This document shows positions 24,205 to 33,212 of a stretch of DNA of 64,000 nt, piece by piece. Made by a program: the position numbers and the translations under genes. The stretch's first letter is position 1. Every line of letters begins with the position of its first letter. The notes under the pieces were generated by a model. That model was not told the DNA's origin. It was given only the letters and a program-made list of their open reading frames with translations, and did no database searches. The stretch is from positions 1-64,000 of the forward strand of contig MPNJ01000022.1 in NCBI GenBank assembly GCA_002238965.1, in the 5' to 3' direction. The DNA is from Nitrospinae bacterium bin107 (GTDB lineage Bacteria; UBA8248).

Positions 24205-25187
24205 GCGTTCACGTCCACGACCACGCGGCCCCTCACCTGCCCCTTCAATATATCGCCGCCCAGTCCGGCCAAATCGGATAGCGTCGCTTCTGTGATCATC
24301 GATTCGAGCTTGTCCATCGGCATCTCCTCCGCGAGCCTTGCCCACGCTTTCTTACGAGGCGCAAGCGGGCACATGGCGGATTCGATACCCAGCAGGTTCA
24401 CGCCGCGCAGGAGAAAGGGGATTACCGTCGTCTCGAGCCCGCTCCCGCCGGCCAGACCCACCGCCGCCACCGAGCTTCTGTATTTCATCTGCGTGAGCAG
24501 GCGCGCCAGCGTCGTGCCGCCCACCGAGTCGATGCACCCCGCCCAACGCTCGCTATCGAGCGGGCGTTTCGTGGGTTCGGCGAGTTCGCTCCGGGCGATG
24601 ATGGTCGAAGCGCCCAGTGATTCGAGATATCCGTGCGTTTCCTCCCTGCCCGTCGACGCGGTGACCGAATAACCCTGATTCGCGAGTACCGCCACTGCGA
24701 CCGAGCCCACCCCGCCTGCGGCGCCCGTGACGAGCACATCCCCGTCATCCACGCCCATTCCGTGGTCTTCGAGCGCCTGAACGGACAGCATGGCAGTGAA
24801 GCCGGCCGTGCCGAGCGCCATCGCCTGTCTCGTGGACATATTCTCCGGCAGATGGACCAGCCAGTCTCCCTTGACGCGCGCCTTTTGGGAATATCCCCCC
24901 CAGTGCGCCTCGCCGACCCGCCAGCCGGTGAGAATCACCTTGTCTCCGGGGCTGTAACCCGGGTGCGCGCTCTTCTCCACCGTGCCGGCGAAATCGATGC
25001 CCCCGATGTGGGGATAATTCCGCACCAGCCGCCCGATGCCGCCCAGCACCATCCCGTCTTTATAGTTGAGCGTCGAATAATCGATAGCGACCGTCACGTC
25101 GCCATCCGGCAAACTCGCCTCATCGAGCTCCTGAATCGATGAACTGACCTTCCCGTCCGCTTCCTCTAAAACCAGAGCACGAAACAT
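24201..25187 (-). CDS. YhdH/AcuI-family acrylyl-CoA reductase-like oxidoreductase
   Basis: The 328-residue medium-chain dehydrogenase/reductase has the YhdH/AcuI features: MFRALVLEE start, LNYKDGMVLGGIGRLVRNYPHIGGIDFAGTV, and the NADPH-binding VTGAAGGVGSVAVAVLANQG. AcuI reduces acrylyl-CoA to propionyl-CoA, for example during 3-hydroxypropionate or DMSP breakdown. No zinc-binding cysteine pattern is seen, as usual for this branch. ATG 25187 follows GAGAGG; the frame is open further upstream but without family similarity. The CinA-like gene begins close by and runs the same way. Confidence 0.85.
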   Translation of the reverse strand: MFRALVLEEADGKVSSSIQELDEASLPDGDVTVAIDYSTLNYKDGMVLGGIGRLVRNYPHIGGIDFAGTVEKSAHPGYSPGDKVILTGWRVGEAHWGGYSQKARVKGDWLVHLPENMSTRQAMALGTAGFTAMLSVQALEDHGMGVDDGDVLVTGAAGGVGSVAVAVLANQGYSVTASTGREETHGYLESLGASTIIARSELAEPTKRPLDSERWAGCIDSVGGTTLARLLTQMKYRSSVAAVGLAGGSGLETTVIPFLLRGVNLLGIESAMCPLAPRKKAWARLAEEMPMDKLESMITEATLSDLAGLGGDILKGQVRGRVVVDVNA

Positions 25188-25206
25188 AACGCACCTCTCC
25201 ATATGG

Positions 25207-25692
25207 TTAGCTTTTCTCGATTGCCTCTTTGAGCTGGCCGAGCGTCGCTTCCGCAAACGCCCACATATTCGCCTCCCTGTCCGCGCTGCCCGTCTCCAGC
25301 GTCATCACCATGTCCACCGGGCCGGATACCGCCATGCACGAATGCCCGGGCGCATCTCCGTATCGGTTGCCCGCAGGGCCGGCCGCTCCTGTTTCGGAAA
25401 CGCCCCAGGTCGACCCCAGCCTGTCCTTTATCGCCCCGGCCAGCTTCGCCGCGTAAGGTTCCGTGCTCGGCCGCATTCCCTCGAAGGCGTCTTCGGGCAG
25501 CCCGAGCAGAATGCTCCTCGAATCGTAGGTGTAGAGCACGCCGCCGCCCATGTAGTAGGCCGAAGCCCCCGGTATGGCGAGCAGGGCGGCCGACACCAGG
25601 CCGCCGGCGGACGTTTCCGAAACGGCGACCGTCTGTTCCTTATCCTTCAGCAATTGCCCGATTTCACCGGCCATTCGCGTGAGCAAATCCAT
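25207..25692 (-). CDS. CinA C-terminal-like protein (PncC-type nicotinamide-nucleotide amidase domain)
   Basis: The 161-residue product is a stand-alone CinA C-terminal domain: VAVSETSAGGLVSAALLAIPGASAYYMGGGVLYT, then STWGVSETGAAGPAGNRYGDAPGHSC. PncC-type enzymes convert nicotinamide mononucleotide to nicotinate mononucleotide. The usual ESCTGG segment near the active-site serine reads ETSAGG, so the catalytic serine position is shifted or replaced and activity is uncertain. ATG 25692 is chosen with GGAG 6 bases upstream; the open frame continues upstream to 26205 without coding sense. Confidence 0.8.
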   Translation of the reverse strand: MDLLTRMAGEIGQLLKDKEQTVAVSETSAGGLVSAALLAIPGASAYYMGGGVLYTYDSRSILLGLPEDAFEGMRPSTEPYAAKLAGAIKDRLGSTWGVSETGAAGPAGNRYGDAPGHSCMAVSGPVDMVMTLETGSADREANMWAFAEATLGQLKEAIEKS

Positions 25693-25884
25693 GAGATTCT
25701 CCAAATCAGTAAATTTGAACTCAGAAGGTGGAACAATGGCACACTCTCGCCTTAAAATCATCCCGTTACCGGTGTTGGACGCTTGGAATGCCAGGGCGGG
25801 GGGACTTGTCTCCCACTCGTGATATACTGCTCGAAACGCACGCAAATCATGAGTACGACTCAGATTCATGGAGGAAATCATCTG

Positions 25885-28212
25885 ATGCCCGACGGGCAAA
25901 GTGAAATTGAAAAACGTCACCACAGTTCCCACTGGGGGGCGTTCCGGGCGCATGTGCGCGATGGCCGCATGGTGGGTTTCGAGCCGTTCGCCAAGGACCC
26001 GGCGCCCTCCCCCATCCTGGATTCTATCCAGGACGCCGTTTATGACGAAAGCCGCGTCTCCCAGCCCATGATCCGCGCGGGCTGGCTCGAAGGCGGGCCC
26101 GGGAAAAAGGGCGAAGGACGCGGCGGCGAGCCTTTCGTGCCCGTCTCCTGGGATTTCGCCCTGAAGACCGTCGCCGATGAAATCCGGCGCATCAAAACCG
26201 AACACGGCAACGAATCCATATTCGCGGGTTCATACGGCTGGGCGAGCGCGGGCCGCTTCCACCACGCGAACACCCTGGTCAAGAGGTTTTTCAACTGCTG
26301 CGGCGGCTTTACGGATCAGGTGACCACCTACAGCATCGCAGCCGGATACGTCATCCTCCCCCACGTTCTGGGGGACAATACCGCCTGCTCGGGCCCCATC
26401 ACGACGTGGGACAGCATCGCGCAAGACTCAAAGCTGTTCGTCATGTTCGGCGGCGTCCCGGCCAAGAACACGCAGGTGGCTGCCGGTGGCGCGGGAGAAC
26501 ACACCCTGGCGTTCTGGCTCGAAAAGGCGAAGGCGAACGGCGTGGATTTCGTGAACGTAAGCCCCTTGAAGGACGATGCGCCCGATTTTCTGGACGCCCA
26601 GTGGCTCGCCGTTCGCCCCAATACCGACGTGGCGCTCATGCTCGGCCTCTCCCACACGCTTTGGGAAGAGAATTTGCACGATCGGGATTTCCTCGCGCGC
26701 TACTCTGTGGGGTTCGAGAAGTTCGAAGCCTACCTGACGGGCCAAACCGACGGCCGTCCCAAAAGCGCGGAATGGGCGGCCCCCATTACGGGGATCGGGG
26801 CGGACGTCATTCGAAGCCTCGCCCGGCGCATGGCGGGCGCGCGAACCATGCTCAACACGAACTGGTCGCTCCAGCGCGGAGACCACGGCGAGCAGACGTT
26901 CTGGATGACCATCACGCTCGCCGCCATGCTCGGGCAAATCGGCCTGCCCGGCGGCGGGTTCGGCTTCGGCTACGGGAGCATGGGCGGGCGCGGAACGCCG
27001 CGCGAGGACATCCCCTCCGTCAAAATGAACTTTGGGAAAAACCCGACGGGCAGCTTCATACCCGTCGCCCGCATCGCGGACATGATGCTCCACCCGGGCG
27101 AGGGATACGACTTCAACGGCGAACGCCGCACCTACCCCGATATCCGCATGGTGTACTGGTGCGGGGGCAACCCTTTCCATCACCACCAGGACTTGAACCG
27201 GCTGGTGAGGGCGTGGCAAAGGCCGGAAACCATCGTCGTTCACGACCCGTGGTGGACGTCCACGGTGCGCCATGCGGACATCGTGCTGCCCGCCACCACC
27301 ACGCTCGAGCGCAACGACATCGGTTCGAGTTCGAGGGACCGCTTCATCCTCGCCATGCACAAGGTGATCGAGCCTGTGGGCGAAGCCCGGCACGATTTCG
27401 ACATCTTCTCAGAGCTTGCGGAGCGCCTCGGCTTCAAGAGCGCGTTCACCGAAGACCGCGGCGAGATGGAATGGCTCCGCCACATCTATGAGGAAGCGCG
27501 CCAGAAGGCCGCTGCCAAGGGCGTGGTTCTCGACACCTTTGAGCATTTCTGGGAGACCGGGCATACCGAAGTCGCCCCGCCGGAGACGCCTTACGTCTAT
27601 CTCGCCGATTTCCGGGAAACCCCGGAGAGCAATCCGCTCAAGACGCCCTCGGGGAAAATCGAGATATTTTCCGAACGCATCGAGAGCTTCGGTTATGCAG
27701 ACTGCCCGCCCCACGCCGCATGGCTGGAACCCCGCGAATGGCTGGGAAGCGGACTGTCGGAGGAATTCCCGCTGCACATGATCTCGAACCAGCCGCGCAC
27801 GAGGCTCCACGGCCAGATGGACAACGGGACCACAAGTATCGAAAGCAAGATTCACGGAAGGGAGCCGGTGTGGATTCACCCCGATGACGCCGCCGCACGG
27901 GGCATACAGGATGGAGAGGTCGTGAGAATCTTCAACGAGCGAGGCTCGATTCTCGCAGGCGCCGTCATCACCGATGGGCTGCTCCCGGGCGTCATACAGC
28001 TCTCCACGGGCGCCTGGTACGACCCGCAGGAGCCCGGGAGAATCGGGGCTCTCGACAAGCACGGAAACCCCAACGTATTGACGCCCGACAAGGGAACCTC
28101 AAGCCTGGGCCAAGGTCCGAGCGCGCATAGCGCACTGGTGGAGATGGAGCGCTACGCGGAAGAACTCCCCGAGATCACGGCATTTCAACCCCCATCCTTC
28201 ATTGAGGCGTAA
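25885..28212 (+). CDS. BisC/TorZ-like molybdopterin oxidoreductase (biotin/TMAO sulfoxide reductase type)
   Basis: The 775-residue protein aligns end to end with E. coli BisC by memory of its motifs: FAGSYGWASAGRFHHA with the Mo-ligand Ser121, TLAAMLGQIGLPGGGFGFGYG, WCGGNPFHHHQDLNRLVRAWQRPE, HADIVLPATTTLERND, PLKTPSGKIEIFSERI. It belongs to the DMSO-reductase family binding the bis-MGD cofactor and reducing S-oxides or N-oxides. There is no Tat signal peptide and no N-terminal FeS motif, so it should be cytoplasmic like BisC. ATG 25885 has GGAGGA upstream; two earlier in-frame ATGs lack it. The stop is followed at once by the ATG of the triple-RidA gene. Confidence 0.88.
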   Translation: MPDGQSEIEKRHHSSHWGAFRAHVRDGRMVGFEPFAKDPAPSPILDSIQDAVYDESRVSQPMIRAGWLEGGPGKKGEGRGGEPFVPVSWDFALKTVADEIRRIKTEHGNESIFAGSYGWASAGRFHHANTLVKRFFNCCGGFTDQVTTYSIAAGYVILPHVLGDNTACSGPITTWDSIAQDSKLFVMFGGVPAKNTQVAAGGAGEHTLAFWLEKAKANGVDFVNVSPLKDDAPDFLDAQWLAVRPNTDVALMLGLSHTLWEENLHDRDFLARYSVGFEKFEAYLTGQTDGRPKSAEWAAPITGIGADVIRSLARRMAGARTMLNTNWSLQRGDHGEQTFWMTITLAAMLGQIGLPGGGFGFGYGSMGGRGTPREDIPSVKMNFGKNPTGSFIPVARIADMMLHPGEGYDFNGERRTYPDIRMVYWCGGNPFHHHQDLNRLVRAWQRPETIVVHDPWWTSTVRHADIVLPATTTLERNDIGSSSRDRFILAMHKVIEPVGEARHDFDIFSELAERLGFKSAFTEDRGEMEWLRHIYEEARQKAAAKGVVLDTFEHFWETGHTEVAPPETPYVYLADFRETPESNPLKTPSGKIEIFSERIESFGYADCPPHAAWLEPREWLGSGLSEEFPLHMISNQPRTRLHGQMDNGTTSIESKIHGREPVWIHPDDAAARGIQDGEVVRIFNERGSILAGAVITDGLLPGVIQLSTGAWYDPQEPGRIGALDKHGNPNVLTPDKGTSSLGQGPSAHSALVEMERYAEELPEITAFQPPSFIEA

Positions 28213-29604
28213 ATGTCCAGAAAATTCTTTTCAGATCACGCCAAGTGGCCCCGGTGCGTTTCGGGCGGACCTTTCCTGTTCTTCAGCGGACAGATGGGAA
28301 TGCACCCGAAAACGGGGAACATCTGCACCAGATACACCGAAATCGGGGACAGCGGACCCGCGCGAACCAAAAATTACCCCTGGGTCGACAGGATCGAAGC
28401 ACCCATCGGCGCGCAGGCCATCGCCACCTATGAGGGCGTGGGGGAAACGCTCGCGGCGAATGGCGGGGGGCTGGAGAATCTGCTCAGGTTCCACCTCTAT
28501 CAGCTCGACAAGCGCTTTTTCCCGGTGTTCGATAGCATCAGGCGCCACTATGAACCGAAAGCGCCGACGCCGAGCACCGCCGTGGGTATGGGCGCGTTCG
28601 ACCCCGAGCGTACCGTGCGCTTCAACATCGACGGCATCGCACTGAATCCCGAGGCGGCGAAAACGCTGGGGAAAAGGATGAAGCATGAAGGCTCGAAGGC
28701 GCACTCGGCCGCCGCCCATTTCTCACACGTCGTGGGCGCGGGCCCCTATCTCTTCGTCGCCGGGCAGATTCCGACAGATACCTCCAAACCCGGCTCTCCC
28801 CTCATCCGCAACTATCCCGACATCCCGAAAAAGGGGAGATTCCTCTCCGTCGGCCAGAGCCACGAGGACAGCAGAAACGGCCCCATCGCCGCGCAGACGT
28901 GGTTCGTCTACGACCTGATCCGCAAACATCTGGAAGGTTCTGGTTCTTCACTCGAAAACATCCTGAATCTCACCGTCTATCTCGGGGACATGCGCGATTA
29001 TCCCACCTTCCACCGCATCCACGAACGGTTTTTCCCAAAAGACCCGCCGGCACTTACGGTGATGCAGGTGGCGGAAGTCGGCCACAAGGGGGAGAAAATC
29101 GAAATCGAACCCACGGCGCTGATGAATAAAAGCAAGATCAAGCGCGAGGTCATTCGGGGTGAGGATGGAGCAGGCGCCCAGATGAGCCTGGGCGTCGCGG
29201 CGGGCGGCGTGCTGTTCCTCTCGAACCTGGTCGGCCTGAACGGGGACGGCGAGCCGATAAGCAGAAGAAGCGAGCTTAAGGGAGCGCTACGCCGGAAACT
29301 GCCGAAAGCGTCTTCGCCAGCTACGAGAAACACAGTTCTCCAGGGGCTGGCGATTCTGGATCAGATGGAAAGCGCGATGAAAGCAGCAGACTCCGACATG
29401 AGCCGGGTGACGCACCTGACGCTCTTCCTCCAGAACATCGCTCACCTCTCGGCGCTCGATCCTTTGTTCAGGAAATATTTCCCGAAACGAAGACCGGCCT
29501 TCACCGCCATTCAGATACCGGAAGTCTCGCCCGTCGCGGGCACGGAAGTCTCGATGACGGCCATCGGGTGGCTCGGCGACGGCGACCCGGAGGTCGTCGT
29601 GTAA
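28213..29604 (+). CDS. triple RidA (YjgF/YER057c) domain fusion protein
   Basis: The 463-residue protein consists of three successive RidA-like domains at about 1-150, 160-305 and 310-455. Each has the FLFFSGQ/LFVAGQI/LFLSNLV strand, a FHLYQL/LNLTVYL/THLTLFL strand and an RHYxP/RFFPKDPPALTV/KYFPKRRPAFTA segment. The Arg of RidA (Arg105, in PARS of E. coli RidA) is Thr, Leu and Phe respectively in the three domains, so imine deamination is not expected by that mechanism. Three domains in one chain could form a trimer-like barrel from a single protein. It begins directly at the stop of the BisC-like gene (TAAATG), so the two are coupled. Its TAA stop lies in the target-site duplication of an inserted repeat. 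Confidence 0.84.
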   Translation: MSRKFFSDHAKWPRCVSGGPFLFFSGQMGMHPKTGNICTRYTEIGDSGPARTKNYPWVDRIEAPIGAQAIATYEGVGETLAANGGGLENLLRFHLYQLDKRFFPVFDSIRRHYEPKAPTPSTAVGMGAFDPERTVRFNIDGIALNPEAAKTLGKRMKHEGSKAHSAAAHFSHVVGAGPYLFVAGQIPTDTSKPGSPLIRNYPDIPKKGRFLSVGQSHEDSRNGPIAAQTWFVYDLIRKHLEGSGSSLENILNLTVYLGDMRDYPTFHRIHERFFPKDPPALTVMQVAEVGHKGEKIEIEPTALMNKSKIKREVIRGEDGAGAQMSLGVAAGGVLFLSNLVGLNGDGEPISRRSELKGALRRKLPKASSPATRNTVLQGLAILDQMESAMKAADSDMSRVTHLTLFLQNIAHLSALDPLFRKYFPKRRPAFTAIQIPEVSPVAGTEVSMTAIGWLGDGDPEVVV

Positions 29605-29860
29605 GGGGTTGTTGAATAACCCGGCTCTGGGAACGGGCGGTATGGAGTGTCACGAAGCGATGGATGTGAAGCCGGCTCGGCGCGAGTGGGTGAGATTGGT
29701 CGTGTAGGTAGCGCTCCCTTCTTGGGAGCGCTACAGATATGCGGCCCATGGTCGGCAGGCGTAAAAGGCAGTGTCGCATATATGTCGGACATATATGTCC
29801 GACCTACAACTTCACATCCGTCGTTCCGAATCCCGAAATCTGGACTTTCTCAACAACCCC
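29605..29860. mobile_element. MITE-like element (copy E) with GTAA target duplication
   Basis: A 256-bp element bounded by GGGGTTGTTGA (left) and TCAACAACCCC (right), flanked by GTAA at 29601-29604 and 29861-29864. It contains two hairpins, GTAGCGCTCCC/GGGAGCGCTAC (29708-29734) and GTCGGAC/GTCCGAC (29784-29803), and the pair is framed by GTAGG and CCTAC as in copies A and B. The left duplication provides the TAA stop of the RidA gene. Confidence 0.82.
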
Positions 29861-29866
29861 GTAAGG

Positions 29867-30766
29867 CTACCCCGTATCGCAGACCCTGTGTCCGGCTAGG
29901 TCTTCGATGAGGGTGGCGAAGCCGCTGTGGTCCAGTTCTCCGCGATCCGCCGCCAGCAGCGCCGTGAACATCTGATAGAGCTGGCCCGCCGCCGGTATCG
30001 CCACGCCCAGGTCCGCTCCCGCCTCCATGGCGAGGCGCAAGTCCTTCCGGTGCAAGCGAATCCGGAATCCCGGCGGGTATTCACCCTTCACCAGATTCGG
30101 CCCGCGCAACTCCAGCACGCGCGATTGCGCGAGGCCGCCGGATAGGGCGGCGATCATTTTTTCGGGATTCACGCCCGCTTTGGAGCCCAGCACCAGCGCC
30201 TCGCTCATCGCGGCGATGTGGAGCCCCACCATGATCTGGTTCGCGATCTTCACGTAACCGCCGTCTCCCACGTTCTCCCCAACGTGGACGATGGTCTTGC
30301 CCATGGCTTCGAAAACGGGGAGCGCATCCTCGAAATCCTTAGCGGCGCCGCCCACCATGATGGAGAGCGTGCCCTCCCTGGCGCCTACGTCGCCCCCGCT
30401 CACGGGCGCATCGAGCATGCGCACGCCCTTCTCTCCCAAAGCCAGCGCCACCTTCTTGGAGACGCCGGGAGCGATGGTGCTCATGTCGATAAAAAGGGAA
30501 CCCTCCCCCGCTCCTTCGATAATGCCCCCTTCGCCCAGGGCGACCAGTTCAACGTCCGGGGAATCGGGCAGGCAGGTGATGGTAACCTCGGCTTTCGAGG
30601 CGGCCTCGGATGCGGAGCCACAAACAATTGCGCCCGCCTCACCGAGTTCCTCCAGCGGAGGCTTGCTGCGGTTGTGGACGGCCACCGAAAGGCCTGCTTT
30701 CAGCAAGTTCAACACCATGGGCCTACCCATGATGCCGGTTCCGATAAAAGCGACGGCTCGGCTCAT
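29867..30766 (-). CDS. NAD(P)-dependent beta-hydroxyacid dehydrogenase (copy 1)
   Basis: The 299-residue protein belongs to the 3-hydroxyisobutyrate/tartronate-semialdehyde reductase family: FIGTGIMGRPMVLNLLKAG Rossmann start, DAPVSGGDVGAREGTLSIMVGG substrate loop, and GYVKIANQIMVG with the catalytic Lys. It interconverts a beta-hydroxyacid and its semialdehyde. It lies downstream of an amidase gene in the same direction (110-base gap). A second member of the family is at 32273-33172; the two share motifs but are not identical. Confidence 0.86.
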   Translation of the reverse strand: MSRAVAFIGTGIMGRPMVLNLLKAGLSVAVHNRSKPPLEELGEAGAIVCGSASEAASKAEVTITCLPDSPDVELVALGEGGIIEGAGEGSLFIDMSTIAPGVSKKVALALGEKGVRMLDAPVSGGDVGAREGTLSIMVGGAAKDFEDALPVFEAMGKTIVHVGENVGDGGYVKIANQIMVGLHIAAMSEALVLGSKAGVNPEKMIAALSGGLAQSRVLELRGPNLVKGEYPPGFRIRLHRKDLRLAMEAGADLGVAIPAAGQLYQMFTALLAADRGELDHSGFATLIEDLAGHRVCDTG

Positions 30767-30876
30767 CGTTTAAGCCTCCCTCTTTGTGATTTATGGACGA
30801 AACAAGACGCGGGCCGGAGCCTCCGGCGCAATCGCGGAAACCACGCCAGCCCTGGCGCTGTTCATATCCTGGCGGA

Positions 30877-32214
30877 TTACCCGCCGAGCCGGGACTCCAG
30901 CCACCTCGCCGTTCGGAGTAGCCTGGCGTCGTCTCCCTTGGGCCCCACGAGCTGAACACCAAGCGGCATCCCGTCCGCGCCCTCAAGCACAGGAAGCGTC
31001 ACGGCCGGCGTCCCGCACAAGGTCCAGATGGTGCAGAAAACGGGATTCCCCGTAGCGCCCAGCCCGAGCGGCGCCTGACCCGGCGCAGGCGGTGTGAGCA
31101 GGGCGTCGTACCGCTCGAACATCTCTCCCAGCAAACGATTCAGCACGGGGACCTTCTCCACCGCCCGGGTGTAATCCACCGCGAGATACTTTTTGCCGCG
31201 TTCCATCATCAGGCGCAGAAGGTCGCTCAGCTGGTCCTTGCCGCGTTCGTATTCCGTCTCGAAGTTCCGCGCGAGGTTCGATTCCAGGATGATTTGATGC
31301 CATTCGACCGCGCTGTTGAAGGGCTCGGGCAATTCGACTTCCTCCACTATCTCCTCGCCCAGACGTATCGCCAACTCCTCAAAAGCCGCCTGCGCGTCCT
31401 CATCGGCCTGATCCCAGACGGGCGTTTTCACGAACGCGAAGCGTGGAGTAATCGGTGGCTCGGCGGCGGCGGTCTCAAGCAGTCTCGGGGCCGCGCGATG
31501 CCGCATATCCGGGTCGCGCCCGTCAAAGACCATCAACTGATCGCCCAGGAAGGCGACGTCCTCGACCGAGCGCGCGAATAGGCCCACGTGATCGATCGGC
31601 CTCGACTGCGGGAGCATGCCGTAGCGAGAAATCGACCCGTGGGTGGGCTTGAAGCCGCAGACGCCGCAAAAAGAGGCGGGCCGAATCACGGAACCGTTCG
31701 TCTGGCTCCCCACCGCCACGGGAACCATGTGGGAGGCGACGGAAGCGGCGGAACCGCTCGACGAGCCGCCGGGCGTGCGGTTCGGGTCGTGGGGGTTCTT
31801 CGTCTTGCCCGGGTGATAGACGGCGAACTCCGTCGTCACGGTCTTGCCCATGATGACGGCGCCCGCGTTTTTTAGCAGGGACACGAGTGCGGCGTCCTTG
31901 GTGGGCCGGCGGCCCGCATGGAGTACGGAGCCGTTCTCGGTCGGAAAATCGGCGGTGTCGATAATGTCCTTGATTCCGACGGGGACCCCGTGAAAAGGCC
32001 TCAGGGCCTTCCCTTCCCCTCTGGCGAGGTCGGCCTCCCTCGCCTGCGAAAGGGCGAATTCCCTGTCCAGATGCTCCCAGGCGCCGATTTGCTCCTCACA
32101 CTCCTCGATGCGGGCCAGGCACGCCACGACGAGTTCCTCCGAGGTCAATCGTCCTTCGCGTATCGCTTCTGCGGCGCTAAGGGCGTTCAGTCGGGCCGGA
32201 TTGCTCTCTTCCAT
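30877..32214 (-). CDS. amidase-signature family enzyme (second copy)
   Basis: The 445-residue protein has the amidase-signature triad: Lys82 (PVGIKDII), cis-Ser151 (PGGSSSGSAAS), nucleophile Ser175 (GSQTNGSVIRPA). The region after residue 200 differs from the other two amidases. The start at 32214 has GGAGGA 8-9 bases upstream; an open frame extends a few codons further. Between two beta-hydroxyacid dehydrogenase genes in one minus-strand run, it could produce a carboxylic acid feeding the dehydrogenase step, but no substrate can be named. Confidence 0.85.
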   Translation of the reverse strand: MEESNPARLNALSAAEAIREGRLTSEELVVACLARIEECEEQIGAWEHLDREFALSQAREADLARGEGKALRPFHGVPVGIKDIIDTADFPTENGSVLHAGRRPTKDAALVSLLKNAGAVIMGKTVTTEFAVYHPGKTKNPHDPNRTPGGSSSGSAASVASHMVPVAVGSQTNGSVIRPASFCGVCGFKPTHGSISRYGMLPQSRPIDHVGLFARSVEDVAFLGDQLMVFDGRDPDMRHRAAPRLLETAAAEPPITPRFAFVKTPVWDQADEDAQAAFEELAIRLGEEIVEEVELPEPFNSAVEWHQIILESNLARNFETEYERGKDQLSDLLRLMMERGKKYLAVDYTRAVEKVPVLNRLLGEMFERYDALLTPPAPGQAPLGLGATGNPVFCTIWTLCGTPAVTLPVLEGADGMPLGVQLVGPKGDDARLLRTARWLESRLGG

Positions 32215-32272
32215 CGGATCATTCCTCCAATCAGAGCGCTTCGTCGTCAGACGCATTTCCGCAATACATCGC

Positions 32273-33172
32273 TCACCGGGGACGCTCCGCTGCGCCCGTC
32301 AACATGGCCACCGCGGCGAAATCCAGATCCCCCAGACCATCGCGCGAAGCCATGCGGTAGACCTGGTTCGCGGCCGCTCCGGTGGGGCACGGAATCCCGA
32401 GTGACATCAGTGCGGATACGGCCAGGGACATGTCCTTGAGCATCAAGTCCACCGTGAAGCCCGCCTCGAAATCCTTGCTCGAAGGCGCGCCCTCGATGAG
32501 ATCGGGACACGGCGGGTCTTTCTCCATCACCCAGCTTCCGCCGCTGCTCGTGCGTATCACCTCGTGGAGAATCTTCGTGTCCACGCCGGACGCCTTCCCC
32601 ATGGCGAACGCCTCCGCCGCCGCCACCATGGTGACGCCCGCGATGAGATTGTTGCAGAGCTTCGCGACCTGCCCTGCGCCGTATCCTCCGACGTGGATGA
32701 TGTTCTTTCCCAACAGCGCCAACACGGGCTGCACGGTATCGAAGGCCTCTTTCGGCCCCCCGACCATGATGGTAAGGCTCGCCGCATCCGCTCCCATCAC
32801 CCCGCCCGATACGGGCGCATCGAGCGCCACCGCTCCGCGCTCGGCCGCCTCGGCGGCGAGTTTTCGGCTCTGATCGGGCTCGATGGTGGAGAGGTCCACC
32901 AGCAAACCGCCCTCACCCACGGCTTCCATGAGTCCGCCCTCGCCCAGAAAGACCTCTTCCACCTCGGCGCCCGTGGGAAGGGACGTGAGCACGATCTCGC
33001 ACGTAGCGGCGAGTTCCGCCGGGCCGGACGCCTCGACGGCCCCATACGAGACGGCGCGCTCAACAGCCTCGCGGCCGACGTCCACCACGCCCACCTCATG
33101 GCCTGCCTTGATGAGATGCGGCACCATCCTACCGCCCATCGCTCCCACGCCTACAAAACCCAGTCGTTTCAT
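32273..33172 (-). CDS. NAD(P)-dependent beta-hydroxyacid dehydrogenase (copy 2)
   Basis: The 299-residue protein is a second family member: GFVGVGAMGGRMVPHLIKAG, DAPVSGGVMGADAASLTIMVGG, QVAKLCNNLIAGVT with the catalytic Lys. Same length as the copy at 29867 yet many substitutions, so it is an older paralogue. ATG 33172 follows GGAGG. It lies 40 bases downstream of the allophanate-hydrolase-like amidase gene and 58 upstream of the next amidase, so an operon of five minus-strand genes from 36139 to 29867 is likely. Confidence 0.86.
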   Translation of the reverse strand: MKRLGFVGVGAMGGRMVPHLIKAGHEVGVVDVGREAVERAVSYGAVEASGPAELAATCEIVLTSLPTGAEVEEVFLGEGGLMEAVGEGGLLVDLSTIEPDQSRKLAAEAAERGAVALDAPVSGGVMGADAASLTIMVGGPKEAFDTVQPVLALLGKNIIHVGGYGAGQVAKLCNNLIAGVTMVAAAEAFAMGKASGVDTKILHEVIRTSSGGSWVMEKDPPCPDLIEGAPSSKDFEAGFTVDLMLKDMSLAVSALMSLGIPCPTGAAANQVYRMASRDGLGDLDFAAVAMLTGAAERPR

Positions 33173-33212
33173 CAGATATCCTCCGGTAAAATTTCTCTCG
33201 TTTTCATCTATT

